A stretch of 64,000 nt of DNA from Bacillus subtilis (GCA_021733665.1 JAHREI010000004.1:124001-188000); one strand, 5' to 3'. Positions 26,912-36,081 are shown, counted from the stretch's first letter. Notes: a model not told the origin generated them from the sequence alone. Numbers and translations: made by a program.

Positions 26912-28672
26912 TTATTCAGCGGTGTTGAACTGATAATTATAAAGCCGTGAATAGATGCCTTCAGAGGCGAGGAGCTCGCGCTGTGTGCCTTCTTCTGCGA
27001 CTTTACCGTCTTCCATCACGATGATCTTGTCAGCACTTGTAATAGTCGTCAGACGGTGTGCAATAACGATCGTTGTTTTGCCCTCTGTCAGCCGCTGCAG
27101 AGCCTCTTTAATTGAAGCCTCCGACTCTGAATCAAGCGCGCTTGTTGCTTCATCCAGAATGAGTATCTCACTATTGCGGAGCATAGCGCGGGCGATTGCA
27201 ATACGTTGTTTTTGTCCGCCTGAGAGTTTGTTGCCGTTGTCGCCGACCTGAGTTTTATAACCGTCCTGCATTTTCATGATAAAGTCATGAGCATTAGCAG
27301 CTTTTGCTGCAGCAATAATATCTTCTTCAGTGGCGTCCGCATGCCCCACACCAATATTATACATAATGGTATTGGAGAACAGGAATGTATCCTGTCCGAC
27401 GTAGGCCAGTTTTTCTCTTAAAGATTTGAAAGTGACAAACCGTATATCCTGACCATCGATTTCTACAGATCCATGATCCGGATCATACATACGCATGATC
27501 AGATTAATAATCGTAGATTTTCCGCTGCCGGAAGCCCCGACCAGAGCAGTCATTTTTCCTGCAGGGAATTGTAAGTTGACAGTTTTCAGGATTGGTTGAT
27601 TATTAATATAGCTGAATTGCACATTTTTGAAATTGATTTCTCCCTTACCCTTCGGAAGGTCAATAGCATTTTCAGCTTCTTCAAGCGTAATGGGCTTGTC
27701 GATCAATTCATACATCATACGAACGCCGATCATGCCAGCTTCGATGCTCACACGCATTCTTGCCAGACGTTTAGCTGGTTCATAGGCAAGCAAGAGTGCA
27801 GTAATGAACGCCATCATCTCACCTGGCGTATTGCCTTTCTCAAGCACCCAGATTGCGCTGAGCGCAATGGCGCCAGCAATTGCAAGCCCTGCAAGGGTTT
27901 CCATAATCGGACTGGTAGCTGACTCCAGAACCGCAATACTATTGGCGCGTTTCTCTACGGCCTTGACCGCAGAGTCCATTTCTTTTGCCATGATATGTTC
28001 AAGCGAAAAGGTTTTAATAACGCGTATGCCGATTGTGGTTTCCTGAACAATCTCTACAATTTTTGTAAGGGATGAGAGTTCAAGCTCCATGATCTTGCGT
28101 ACTTTTTTCATCAAAATACGTACGCCGAAAATGGCCATAGGACCAAAGATGAAGGAGATCAAAGAAAGCATGGGTTGCTGGAAGAACATGACTGCAATCA
28201 GTCCCAGCAGTGTAAACATATCTCTGACGAAGGATGTAACGATAGTGTCAATTATCGAACGGGCAGCCTGAGCATTATGAGTTACACGCACCAATATGTC
28301 TGATGAAGGCATATTGTTATAAAAGGACACGCCTTGCTGTAGCAGGCGGTTGTAGATTTTGCGCTGTTGTTCCGCAATAATACTGTTGCCGGCTCTGCTG
28401 AGAAACATACCCTGAAAAAAGGTTGCAAAGCCTTTAACCGTAAAGATTACAGCGACAGCGATTGCAATCTGCATAACCTGCTGAATGTCGCGAGAAACAA
28501 CCATCTCGTTAACGATATCGCGCATAATCCATGCACTCATAGCTGTGGTTCCAGCTACAACCAGCATTGCGATGATGGCGATGACATACAAACGTGCATG
28601 CTTAGAAAAATTATCTTTTAAGAGGCGATAGATAAGACTTCTGTCTATCGATGATAAGGACTTAGAAAACAT
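26912..28672 (-). CDS. MsbA-like ABC exporter (fused permease-ATPase)
   Basis: Half-transporter of 586 residues that should act as a homodimer in the inner membrane. The N-terminal exporter-type domain (about residues 25-330) has six helices. The ATPase domain has Walker A GASGSGKST at 379-387, the signature LSGGQ at 483, Walker B ILILDEATSALD from 503, and the H-loop histidine in IVIAHRLTT. The fold is that of MsbA and other lipid or drug exporters; the cargo is unknown. The gene looks more AT-rich than its surroundings and lies near a tRNA gene, which could hint at acquisition but is weak evidence. It is monocistronic with a strong terminator. Confidence 0.88.
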   Translation of the reverse strand: MFSKSLSSIDRSLIYRLLKDNFSKHARLYVIAIIAMLVVAGTTAMSAWIMRDIVNEMVVSRDIQQVMQIAIAVAVIFTVKGFATFFQGMFLSRAGNSIIAEQQRKIYNRLLQQGVSFYNNMPSSDILVRVTHNAQAARSIIDTIVTSFVRDMFTLLGLIAVMFFQQPMLSLISFIFGPMAIFGVRILMKKVRKIMELELSSLTKIVEIVQETTIGIRVIKTFSLEHIMAKEMDSAVKAVEKRANSIAVLESATSPIMETLAGLAIAGAIALSAIWVLEKGNTPGEMMAFITALLLAYEPAKRLARMRVSIEAGMIGVRMMYELIDKPITLEEAENAIDLPKGKGEINFKNVQFSYINNQPILKTVNLQFPAGKMTALVGASGSGKSTIINLIMRMYDPDHGSVEIDGQDIRFVTFKSLREKLAYVGQDTFLFSNTIMYNIGVGHADATEEDIIAAAKAANAHDFIMKMQDGYKTQVGDNGNKLSGGQKQRIAIARAMLRNSEILILDEATSALDSESEASIKEALQRLTEGKTTIVIAHRLTTITSADKIIVMEDGKVAEEGTQRELLASEGIYSRLYNYQFNTAE

Positions 28673-28901
28673 AGTGAATTTCTTAGTTTCTCTAATTTTT
28701 ACTATTCAAAAATAGACATATTTTTGATGTTCGGCGCTTATTTTTAACGGCTTTAAACCAGTCATAAGCACTTATTTACATGATTTGTCAAAAGCTGCTT
28801 TCTTCTGTGGTTGCTTACAAGCAATTTATAAATGACGTTTTTATGGCTGTGCTCTCAAGTTTTATTGAACTTTGAGCTTGCTATGCGGTTTTCTGTGTCA
28901 C

Positions 28902-29429
28902 CTATTTTATTGTGAGTTCTTTCAGTTGCCACGACCATCGGTGGTCAAATCGAGAATCCTGTAGTTCATTATGATCATCACGTGGATAAACCAGCCAATA
29001 CGGGCCTTTATCTTTAATCGTCAGTCGAGTGCCGTCCATAAAGGCTGCTATCAGGGTGTTGTAATTTGTCGCGTCGCTAAGCGGTATATCAACGATATAA
29101 TCATTCCAGGCAGTCAGGCGCAGTAAGGTTTCCGGACTAAATGTGCTGACGTCGATGTTTGCTTTTTTGAGGACATCGGTGAGAGTAGCACCCTCAAAAT
29201 GATGGACGCCTTCAGTCCAGGCGGTTTGGGTTTTAATCGAGGAGCGAGGTAGTTTAAGCAGTTCTTCCTCTGATAGTGTGACAGATCTTCCGGATGAATC
29301 TGTAATCCGTAGGTCACCAAGTTTTTCAGCACGGGCTGTATATGTACCGACCAGCATGAACATGATGCACCCGTAAACCACCGTAAGGGCTAAACTTTGT
29401 AATATATCGCGCCTTAAGACTTCCGCCAT
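28902..29429 (-). CDS. Periplasmic protein with oxidoreductase molybdopterin-binding-like fold
   Basis: A 175-residue protein with an N-terminal hydrophobic export signal (about residues 11-34) and a domain resembling the small SUOX-type molybdopterin-binding fold. Recognisable blocks are LTDVLKKANID, LRLTAWNDYIVDIPLSD and the C-terminal KDKGPYWLVYPRDDHNELQDSRFDHRWSWQLKEL. No cysteine is present outside the signal region, so the ligand that binds molybdenum in sulfite oxidase is missing. The protein may bind something else or be structural. Small proteins of this type are common in alphaproteobacteria and have no settled role. About 230 AT-rich bases separate it from the exporter gene. Confidence 0.65.
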   Translation of the reverse strand: MAEVLRRDILQSLALTVVYGCIMFMLVGTYTARAEKLGDLRITDSSGRSVTLSEEELLKLPRSSIKTQTAWTEGVHHFEGATLTDVLKKANIDVSTFSPETLLRLTAWNDYIVDIPLSDATNYNTLIAAFMDGTRLTIKDKGPYWLVYPRDDHNELQDSRFDHRWSWQLKELTIK

Positions 29430-29585
29430 GACGTTGCCCTTTTGTAAGACCTATTTTTAGAAGATCATAATCAAGAAGTATACTGGCCTTGATGTTCGGA
29501 CAAGGCAGTTGTGCTATACACGATAATTTTCTGTTATTATGCTATTCGATTATTGCTGGCTTTTATACAACACGCTGAAGTGGCA

Positions 29586-29864
29586 TCAGCTAATCCGACA
29601 GACCGTCACAATGAGGCTTACTGCTGTTCCCAGAACCAAAACCCAGTTGGTAACGATGATTGCGGATTGTTGTTTTTCAAATAACCGTAAAACACCCCAA
29701 ACGACAGCCCATGTAATCAGGGTGCCGATAATCGCGCTTCCGGCAAAAGCCGTGATTATTCCTGTGACACTGGCACCTGATGCCAATTTACCCAGGGCTT
29801 TGCTGGCGCCAAAGAGGAGTGCCAGTATTATAAGCATGGTGTTAGAGTGCATGTCCGGTTTCAT
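29586..29864 (-). CDS. Small integral membrane protein, unknown function
   Basis: A 92-residue protein with three predicted membrane helices (roughly residues 9-24, 30-58 and 70-90) joined by short loops, containing a glycine-rich GASKALGKLASGASVTG segment. I do not recognise a family. It is preferred over the overlapping plus-strand frame because it has regular helix-forming composition and a possible ribosome-binding site (AAAGG) upstream. A second ATG four codons in is an alternative start. It lies 56 bases downstream of the next small gene on the same strand and may share its transcript. Confidence 0.5.
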   Translation of the reverse strand: MKPDMHSNTMLIILALLFGASKALGKLASGASVTGIITAFAGSAIIGTLITWAVVWGVLRLFEKQQSAIIVTNWVLVLGTAVSLIVTVCRIS

Positions 29865-29919
29865 CCGGTGTGCCTTTGTTGAGTCCGCAACATGGTTGTT
29901 TTACGAGGCAGCATATAGC

Positions 29920-30114
29920 TTAATACGTGTCGTCTTCATCTTCATCGTCGTCAGCCTCTACGACCTCCCATAGAAATGCACGTAAGCGTTCTTCCATGTT
30001 TTTCCGCGATGTGCCGGATTTTTCCATATCGCGCTTCATTTTGAAAAAGCGCTCTCTGTCTTCAGGGGAAAGATATTTCGTTGCGGATTCTAAACTTGAT
30101 AATTCATTAGCCAT
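29920..30114 (-). CDS. Small acidic-tailed conserved-type protein
   Basis: A 64-residue soluble protein that is mostly helical and charged and ends in a very acidic tail (EADDDEDEDD). The sequence SLESATKYLSPEDRERFFKMKRDMEK looks like a genuine coiled or helical segment rather than chance coding, and similar short proteins exist in Brucella-group genomes. The ribosome-binding site is weak. No function can be assigned. It is divergent from the MmcQ/YjbR gene and upstream of the small membrane protein. Confidence 0.5.
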   Translation of the reverse strand: MANELSSLESATKYLSPEDRERFFKMKRDMEKSGTSRKNMEERLRAFLWEVVEADDDEDEDDTY

Positions 30115-30220
30115 AAATATTTTAAGCTTCTACAAGAGACGTGGTCGTAATTTGTTGTATTTCTTCAGTACGGCATTATATGGCTTCTGCCCAGAGCGTT
30201 TTTGATATGGCGGTCAGCTT

Positions 30221-30580
30221 ATGACCTATGAAGAATATAACAAGTTTTGCGGATCATTGCCAGCGACGACCCATGTTGTGCAATGGGGCGGTGCCTATGT
30301 CTGGAAAGTTGGCGGTAAGGTTTTCGTCATTGGCGGCTGGAATAAGGACGAGCCGAGTTTCAGTTTTAAAGTCAGTCACATAGCTTATGAAATTTTGCAG
30401 GAGCAGCCGGGATTGCGACCTGCGCCATATCTGGCTTCACGCGGGATGAAGTGGATTCAGCATTATGCTCAACCTGGATTAAATGATGAGGAGCTGAAAG
30501 ACTATATCAGGCAGTCTTATCAGCTGGTCGCGCAGGGTCTCACGAAAAAATTGCAAAAAGAACTTGGCTTGCTCGTGTAA
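30221..30580 (+). CDS. MmcQ/YjbR-family protein
   Basis: Cytoplasmic protein of 119 residues with the MmcQ/YjbR (CyaY-like double-wing) fold. Typical features are the N-terminal MTYEEYNKFCGSLPATTHVVQWGG, the SFKVSHIAYEILQEQPGLRPAPYLASRGMKWI core and a C-terminal helix starting DEELKDYIRQSYQLVAQGL. The family is proposed to bind DNA, but its role is unknown. It is convergent with a small exported-protein gene, their stop codons being only 21 bases apart. Confidence 0.85.
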   Translation: MTYEEYNKFCGSLPATTHVVQWGGAYVWKVGGKVFVIGGWNKDEPSFSFKVSHIAYEILQEQPGLRPAPYLASRGMKWIQHYAQPGLNDEELKDYIRQSYQLVAQGLTKKLQKELGLLV

Positions 30581-30600
30581 TTTTCGACCGGCAGCAATGC

Positions 30601-30966
30601 TCAGCGTTTTTTCATAATCAAAGCATCGCCCGATCTGGGGGCAGTATAGCTCATAACAACGCGTATCGTTCTGGATTTGACGTCTGATTTGCTGGCGCAA
30701 TCAAGCAAAGCCTGCTGTGCACTGAGGGCAAAAATCTTGCCGGCCTCACGCACGGGCTGATATTCGACAGCAATGACCTCTGTGAGATCGCCTTCGGCGT
30801 TGTAGGTAACTTCAAAAACAGCGCGGGCTTTTTGATAGTCCATTTTCTCAGGAAAAACCCAACACTTCGCCGCCATATCAGCAATGACTTCCGCAATGGG
30901 GGCGGCATACAGCGTGGACGGAAACAGGCTGAGCGCCACAATAATAGCTAAACAGGTCTTATTCAT
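30601..30966 (-). CDS. Small exported protein, TonB-C-like fold possible
   Basis: A 121-residue protein with a good signal peptide (MNKTCLAIIVALSLFPSTLYAA, cleavage near residue 22). The mature domain, DYQKARAVFEVTYNAEGDLTEVIAVEYQPV followed by ALSAQQALLDCASK, resembles the beta-alpha-beta pattern of TonB C-terminal domains, though no TonB anchor or proline-rich region is present. Two cysteines in the mature part could pair in the periplasm. Function unknown. The similarity to TonB-C is only a pattern seen by eye. Confidence 0.6.
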   Translation of the reverse strand: MNKTCLAIIVALSLFPSTLYAAPIAEVIADMAAKCWVFPEKMDYQKARAVFEVTYNAEGDLTEVIAVEYQPVREAGKIFALSAQQALLDCASKSDVKSRTIRVVMSYTAPRSGDALIMKKR

Positions 30967-31181
30967 ATCTCTCCGGAAGCATTGTCACGCATATGTAATA
31001 CATAGGCATAAAACGTGTGAAGCGGTAGGGCTTTGTCGTTTTATTCGCTCTGATGCCGTGAATATGATCGGGCGGGGGATACGGATTCGCTCAAATAATT
31101 GTAGCGTCTGTTTGTAAGGGCTGTTGCCGAATTTTTATAATAATGCGGTGATTATAAAAGGGATCACGCAGGAGGAGATGA

Positions 31182-32075
31182 ATGCCAATAAAATTATTTC
31201 ATGGGCTCTCAGCGTTTCCTTTAACGCCTGTAACAGCGGATGGACAGATCAATAAAGACAGGCTGGCTCAGATGCTGGAGCGGCTGGTAGCGGCCGGTGT
31301 GGATTCCATAGGTCTGCTTGGCAGTACGGGCACCTATGCCTATCTGAGTGCAGATGAAAGGGCGCAGGTTTTGGCTGCAGCCGTTGAAGCGATTAACGGA
31401 CAGGTGCCGTTGGTTGTCGGGGTTGGTGCGATACGCACAGACTGGGCACAGCAATTTGCACGGGACGCAGAAAAGGCCGGTGCAGACGGATTGTTGCTGG
31501 CGCCGGTTTCCTATGCGCCGCTGACTGCCAATGAGGTGGCGCTGCATTTTGAAGCCGTGGCCGGAGCAACGGCTCTGCCGCTTTGTGTTTATAATAATCC
31601 CGGTACAACGCATTTTACATTTACGCAGGAATTGCTCGCACGGATATCTGCACTGAAGAATGTTGCGGCAGTTAAAATGCCGGCACCGGCAGATGTTGAT
31701 TTCGCGGGTGAGATCGGGCGCTTGCAATCTCTGTGCGCGCCGGACTTTGCAGTTGGCTATAGCGGAGACTGGTATGCTGCGCCTGCTTTGCTTGCCGGAG
31801 CCAAGACCTGGTATAGTGTGGTGGCAGGTTTGCTGCCGGTTCCTGCATTGCGGATGACAAGAGCGGCGCAAGCTGGTGATAAAGAGGCGGTAGCCGCATG
31901 GGAGAGGGCTTTTGCACCTTTATGGGCGTTGTTCCGCCAATATAGCAGCTTGCGGGTTATGTATGCGATTGCGGAAGAACTCGGCTTGCCGGCAGGTCTG
32001 CCGCCTGCGCCGCTTAAGCCAATTCCATCTACTGCCAGAGAGGCAGTTGCACAGGCGCTGGAGGGGCTGGTCTGA
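31182..32075 (+). CDS. DapA-like (dihydrodipicolinate synthase/NAL family) aldolase
   Basis: Class I lyase of 297 residues with a TIM-barrel fold. Family motifs are the GLLGSTGTYAYLSADER phosphate/carboxylate-binding loop near residue 45, the catalytic tyrosine in YNNPGTT near residue 132, and the Schiff-base lysine in AAVKMPAP near residue 160. Distance from other lysine-biosynthesis genes and the altered GSTGT loop suggest it is a paralogue acting on another 2-keto acid aldol rather than the biosynthetic DapA. GGAGGAG lies just before the ATG. It is convergent with an outer-membrane protein gene, sharing a terminator. Confidence 0.85.
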   Translation: MPIKLFHGLSAFPLTPVTADGQINKDRLAQMLERLVAAGVDSIGLLGSTGTYAYLSADERAQVLAAAVEAINGQVPLVVGVGAIRTDWAQQFARDAEKAGADGLLLAPVSYAPLTANEVALHFEAVAGATALPLCVYNNPGTTHFTFTQELLARISALKNVAAVKMPAPADVDFAGEIGRLQSLCAPDFAVGYSGDWYAAPALLAGAKTWYSVVAGLLPVPALRMTRAAQAGDKEAVAAWERAFAPLWALFRQYSSLRVMYAIAEELGLPAGLPPAPLKPIPSTAREAVAQALEGLV

Positions 32076-32123
32076 CGGCGGCGTTTCATGAGGTATCAGA
32101 GATATTTGCTCAAATGCAGATAC

Positions 32124-32156
32124 AAAAAAGCCCCGGAAAACCGGGGCTTTCTTTTT
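32124..32156. terminator. Shared terminator dapA-like / omp
   Basis: AAAGCCCCGG-AAAA-CCGGGGCTTT with A- and T-runs on both sides, between convergent genes. Confidence 0.9.
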
Positions 32157-32172
32157 AATCTGCCGTAACAGA

Positions 32173-32844
32173 TTAGAACTTGTAGTTTACACCAACGCGA
32201 ACGGTGTGGAACGGAGCTTTAACTTCGCCAAAGCGGTTGCCGTTAACATCGTCCAGTTTCAGCTTGCCGAGGTCGGTGTAGAGGTATTCCGACTTCAGAG
32301 TTACGTTGTTGCTCAGTGCGTATTCTGCACCAGCACCTACAGTGTAGCCAACTTTAGTGTCGGACTGGGAGAAGCTGTTTACGCCATCAAAAGCGGAAGC
32401 TTTGATCTTACCGTAAGCAACACCACCTGTTGCATAAACCATGAAGCGGTCAACCGGTGTGTAACCGAGACGTGCACGTGTTGTACCGAACCAGTTGATT
32501 TTAGCTTCTGCGCCAACGCCGCCAACTTCAACATCAGATTTCAGGCCAGCGCCCTGAATGTCGGTTTCAAGACCAACGATCATCTGGTCGAACTGCCAGT
32601 TGTAACCAGCCTGAATACCGCCGAGGAAACCATTAGAGTTGTCTTTAGCGGAGAAGTTTGTGCCGTATTCGTTGTACTTGTTCTTGCCACCAGCATAGCC
32701 GGCGTTAAGACCAACATAGCCACCTGTCCAGGAGAAGGTGTCTACTACAGCAACAGGAGCTGGTTCGTTGTATACGATAGCATCAGCTGCAAAAGCGCTT
32801 GTGGAGGAGAGAAGCAGAGCAGCTGCCAGAGTTGTATATTTCAT
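32173..32844 (-). CDS. Omp25/Omp31-family outer-membrane protein
   Basis: Eight-stranded beta-barrel outer-membrane protein of the Omp25/Omp31 group that dominates Brucella envelopes. The 223-residue precursor has a signal peptide (MKYTTLAAALLLSSTSAFAAD, cleaved near residue 20). The mature N-terminus has the group's FSWTGGYVGLNAGYAGG motif. Alternating amphipathic strands follow, and the last residue is phenylalanine (VRVGVNYKF), the signal read by the BAM complex. AAGGAG precedes the start by nine bases. The gene ends at a terminator shared with the DapA-like gene. Which Omp25/31 paralogue it is cannot be decided by eye. Confidence 0.92.
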   Translation of the reverse strand: MKYTTLAAALLLSSTSAFAADAIVYNEPAPVAVVDTFSWTGGYVGLNAGYAGGKNKYNEYGTNFSAKDNSNGFLGGIQAGYNWQFDQMIVGLETDIQGAGLKSDVEVGGVGAEAKINWFGTTRARLGYTPVDRFMVYATGGVAYGKIKASAFDGVNSFSQSDTKVGYTVGAGAEYALSNNVTLKSEYLYTDLGKLKLDDVNGNRFGEVKAPFHTVRVGVNYKF

Positions 32845-33023
32845 GTGATGAACTCCTTTTAGATTTCGTTAGAAACATAAGATGTAGCTCCCGAAATGTC
32901 TGTCACAAATATGCAACAGCAAGTTCTTATCGTCTTGAAGTAAATGTGATCGCATTGACACTTTTCGGCCATAATGTAATTGTGCGCGCCGCTCACGGAA
33001 ACGTGTTATTTCTCACGATAATA

Positions 33024-34205
33024 TTATGCGACCTGACCTGCGCTATGGCCGGATGCCCATGCCCATTGGAAGTTATATCCGCCCAGCCAGCCGGTTACGT
33101 CTACACATTCTCCAATGAAATAAAGGCCTTGCAGCTTTTTGGATTCCATCGTCTTCGAGTCGAGCTCACTGGTATTAATGCCGCCAAGCGTAACTTCTGC
33201 CGTGCGGTAACCTTCGGAACCTGCCGGTTTAAAATGCCAGTCCTGAATTGCAGCAACGAGATTAGCCAAAACCTTGTCGGACAAATCAGCCAGAGGCTTG
33301 TTCAATTGTGTCTTTTCCGTGAAAAACTGCGCCAAACGGCGGGGTAATTTTTCTGCAAGAGCTGTCTGGACAGACTGTTTCCCGTTCATTTTTCGTGCAT
33401 TTTTTAACAATGCGAGGAAGTCAAAGTCCGGTTCGACGGTCAAAACGACCTCATCACCCTCACGCCAGTAGGATGAAATCTGCAGAATCGCCGGTCCGCT
33501 CATGCCGCGATGGGTGAAAAGCAGTGCTTCGCGGAATCGGGTTTTGCCGTGTCGCAGCTCTGCATCAACTGCGATTCCCGATAACGGGCTGAGTTGCTCG
33601 AGCAGATTTGGTTCCAGCGTTAGCGGTACAAGCCCCGGACGCGTTTCAATCAGGCTGTGGCCGAACTGACTGGCAACCTGATAGGCGAAGCCGGTTGCTC
33701 CCATTTTAGGGATAGATTTGCCGCCGGTGGCAATGACCAGAGAGCTGGCTTCGATTTTGCCATAGCTTGTTGTAATCGCAAAACCATCTGTGGTCTTGGT
33801 GATATCGGAAACGGTGGTGTTCAGATCGAGCCGGACATTGGCCTTCTGCATTTCTGCCCGCAGCATATTGATAATGTCTTTGGCACTGTTATCGCAGAAC
33901 AGTTGTCCTAAAGTCTTTTCATGCCAGTTGATGCCATATTGGTCGACCATGGCGATGAAGTCCTGCGGCGTAAAACGCGCCAGCGCGGATTTGCAGAAAT
34001 GCGGGTTCTCAGACAGATAATTCTTCGCTGTCGCGTGAATATTGGTGAAGTTACAACGGCCGCCACCGGAAATACGGATTTTGTCGCCTGCTGATTTGGC
34101 ATGATCAATCAACACAACCGAGCGTCCCCGCTGACCGGCGCGGATCGCACACATCATGCCTGCGGCACCTGCACCAATAATTACAACGTCTTTTTTCTCT
34201 GTCAC
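33024..34205 (-). CDS. HI0933/YhiN-family flavoprotein
   Basis: NAD(P)/FAD-dependent oxidoreductase-like protein of 393 residues. The FAD-binding dinucleotide fold is at the N-terminus (VVIIGAGAAGMMCAI), followed by the family block DKIRISGGGRCNFTN near residue 43 and LVIATGGKSIPKMGATG near residue 160. The C-terminal signature GLYFIGECVDVTGWLGGYNFQWAWASGHSAG is complete. The family's reaction is unproven. It is the first of several leftward genes; a terminator lies about 50 bases upstream of its start, so it is transcribed separately from pncA. Confidence 0.9.
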   Translation of the reverse strand: MTEKKDVVIIGAGAAGMMCAIRAGQRGRSVVLIDHAKSAGDKIRISGGGRCNFTNIHATAKNYLSENPHFCKSALARFTPQDFIAMVDQYGINWHEKTLGQLFCDNSAKDIINMLRAEMQKANVRLDLNTTVSDITKTTDGFAITTSYGKIEASSLVIATGGKSIPKMGATGFAYQVASQFGHSLIETRPGLVPLTLEPNLLEQLSPLSGIAVDAELRHGKTRFREALLFTHRGMSGPAILQISSYWREGDEVVLTVEPDFDFLALLKNARKMNGKQSVQTALAEKLPRRLAQFFTEKTQLNKPLADLSDKVLANLVAAIQDWHFKPAGSEGYRTAEVTLGGINTSELDSKTMESKKLQGLYFIGECVDVTGWLGGYNFQWAWASGHSAGQVA

Positions 34206-34253
34206 GGTGAGGCTCTCTGATCCGGCTATTAAGGGGAAGGGCTTATATAAAGC

Positions 34254-34282
34254 AAAAAAGGCAGCCGTCGAGCGCTGCCTTT
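34254..34282 (-). terminator. pncA terminator
   Basis: AAAGGCAGC...GCTGCCTTT stem, on the minus strand followed by six T residues, 28 bases past the pncA stop. Confidence 0.85.
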
Positions 34283-34309
34283 CATTGCGGAAGTTTGTCC
34301 TGATTGATA

Positions 34310-34924
34310 TCAGCGGAAATTGACGCCTGCATTGCGCATTTGTTTCATCATGGTTTGCAGTGATCCGTCGATATCAATCGCGCGGCTCAAATCCGGCAGA
34401 ACGGTAACATTTAAACCCTGTGCTGCGGCATCGAGAGCGGAATAGGCGACGCAAAAATCAGTGGCCAGACCCGCCAGTGTAATATTTTTGATACCGCGTT
34501 CTTTTAAATAACCGCCGAGCCCTGTCGGGGTCATGTGATCATTCTCAAAAAAGGCGGAATAACTGTCGATGGTTTTGCGGTAGCCTTTGCGGATTACCAG
34601 CTCGGCTTTTGTCCATTGCAGGTCTTTATGAAACTCGGCGCCATGCGTCCCCTGCACACAATGATCCGGCCATAAAGTCTGCTTGCCGTAAGGCATTGTG
34701 ATCATTTCATAAGGTGAGCGATCTTGATGCTGGGATGCAAAGCTGGAGTGATCCGCAGGATGCCAATCTTGTGTCAGGATAACATGGTCAAAGCGCTCAA
34801 TTTCCTGATTGATGCCAGCAATAATTGTGTCGCCGCCAGCGACGCCCAATGCGCCCTCAGGACAAAAATCATTTTGAATATCAATAACGATAAACGCACT
34901 GGTTTTTTGATCGCGTTCCGTCAT
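34310..34924 (-). CDS. pncA: Nicotinamidase/pyrazinamidase
   Basis: Converts nicotinamide to nicotinic acid in NAD salvage. The 204-residue isochorismatase-like hydrolase has the catalytic aspartate in VIDIQNDFCPEGALGV, metal-ligand residues in TQDWHPADHSSF, the catalytic lysine in the VIRKGYRKTIDSYSAF region and the nucleophilic cysteine in LAGLATDFCVAYSALDA. The length is normal. It lies 74 bases downstream of gbcB on the same strand; since the intergenic gap has no terminator it could be co-transcribed, but the functions are unrelated. Confidence 0.93.
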   Translation of the reverse strand: MTERDQKTSAFIVIDIQNDFCPEGALGVAGGDTIIAGINQEIERFDHVILTQDWHPADHSSFASQHQDRSPYEMITMPYGKQTLWPDHCVQGTHGAEFHKDLQWTKAELVIRKGYRKTIDSYSAFFENDHMTPTGLGGYLKERGIKNITLAGLATDFCVAYSALDAAAQGLNVTVLPDLSRAIDIDGSLQTMMKQMRNAGVNFR

Positions 34925-34998
34925 GCTGCTCTCCCGTCGCTCTCACTTCTGTCTGCGATCAGTGACGAAAGAGCAGCCAAAGGTCAAGCCCTCCGCTG

Positions 34999-36081
34999 TC
35001 AGGCTTCGATCTCGACACGGCCAAGCGGATGCGAGCAGCAGGCGAGAATATAGCCTTCCTCAATCTCATCATCGCGGATGCCGCCATTATGGTTCATTGA
35101 AGTTTCACCGCTCAGGCATTTGACTTTACAGGTGCCGCAGACACCAAATTCACAGGCGCTCGGAATTTTCAGGCCGCCGTTACGCGCTGCCAGCAGAACT
35201 GTATCTGTGGGGCTGCATTGAACTTCCATGCCGGAGAGCGTGAAAATAACGACGGGCGCTTCGGTTTCCACGTCACTTGTTGCTGCATCGGTGGCGGCAG
35301 GAACAGGGATGGCCGGTGTTTCTGAGGCTGGCTGAAAGCTCTCCTGATGATAATTATCCATATTGAAGCCATTGGCTTCAAGCATGTCACGCACAGCCCG
35401 CATAAATGGCTCGGGGCCGCAGCAAAACACTGTGCGATCGCGGAAATCAGGAGCGGAAATATCAATCACACTATGACTGATACGTCCGTGTACGCCACTC
35501 CAGACATTACGCGCAATGGAGCGCTCAACAACCAGTTGCAAGCGCAGATTATCCATGCGGCTGGCAAGCAGTTCCAGCTCTTTGCGGAAAATGATTTCAT
35601 CCGGTGAGCGGGCGCAGTTCAGAAACACTACGTCGCTGTCAGGCTGTGTATCATAGAGAAAGCGCGTCATCGACATCATTGGTGTGATGCCGGAACCGGC
35701 TGAAATAAAGAGGTATTTTTTGCCCGGATGCGACACCAGCGAGAAGTCACCGGCGGGACCAAAGGCTTTGAGCTGCATGCCTGGACGCATGTTATTCAGC
35801 ATCCAGCGCGTGCCGATACTGCCGATCTGCGCTTTGATGGTGATGGAAACGGAGTAAGGGCGCGACGGTGTAGAGGACAGCGTATAGGTACGCATAACCG
35901 GTTCAGGCGTGGCCGGAATCTCAATTGTAATGAACTGACCCGGCATATAGCGGAACCAGTTATTATTCTCCGGCGTGCGGAACGAGAAAGTCATCACGTC
36001 CGGCGCTTCTTCAATCGCCGCATCACATTCCAGAACCTGAAGCCTGTCGTTCCACGGCAGCATTTCATCAAGGTATTTCAT
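34999..36081 (-). CDS. gbcB: Glycine-betaine monooxygenase reductase subunit GbcB
   Basis: Electron-transfer partner of the Rieske oxygenase next door, passing electrons from NAD(P)H through FAD and a plant-type [2Fe-2S] cluster. The 360-residue protein has an FNR-like FAD domain (MRTYTLSS, about residues 63-70), an NAD-binding domain with GSGITPMMSMTRFLY, and a C-terminal ferredoxin domain with CEFGVCGTCKVKC (C-x4-C-x2-C) and a later cysteine. Architecture and pairing match GbcB of Pseudomonas and its homologues in Brucella and rhizobia. It is preceded by gbcA on the same strand, 150 bases away, with a perfect 15-base palindrome in the gap. Confidence 0.87.
   Translation of the reverse strand: MKYLDEMLPWNDRLQVLECDAAIEEAPDVMTFSFRTPENNNWFRYMPGQFITIEIPATPEPVMRTYTLSSTPSRPYSVSITIKAQIGSIGTRWMLNNMRPGMQLKAFGPAGDFSLVSHPGKKYLFISAGSGITPMMSMTRFLYDTQPDSDVVFLNCARSPDEIIFRKELELLASRMDNLRLQLVVERSIARNVWSGVHGRISHSVIDISAPDFRDRTVFCCGPEPFMRAVRDMLEANGFNMDNYHQESFQPASETPAIPVPAATDAATSDVETEAPVVIFTLSGMEVQCSPTDTVLLAARNGGLKIPSACEFGVCGTCKVKCLSGETSMNHNGGIRDDEIEEGYILACCSHPLGRVEIEA

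Noticed and set aside
29539-29973. 144-codon plus-strand frame over the small membrane protein
   Set aside because: Covers two minus-strand genes with more regular helices and acidic tail; lacks its own start signals.
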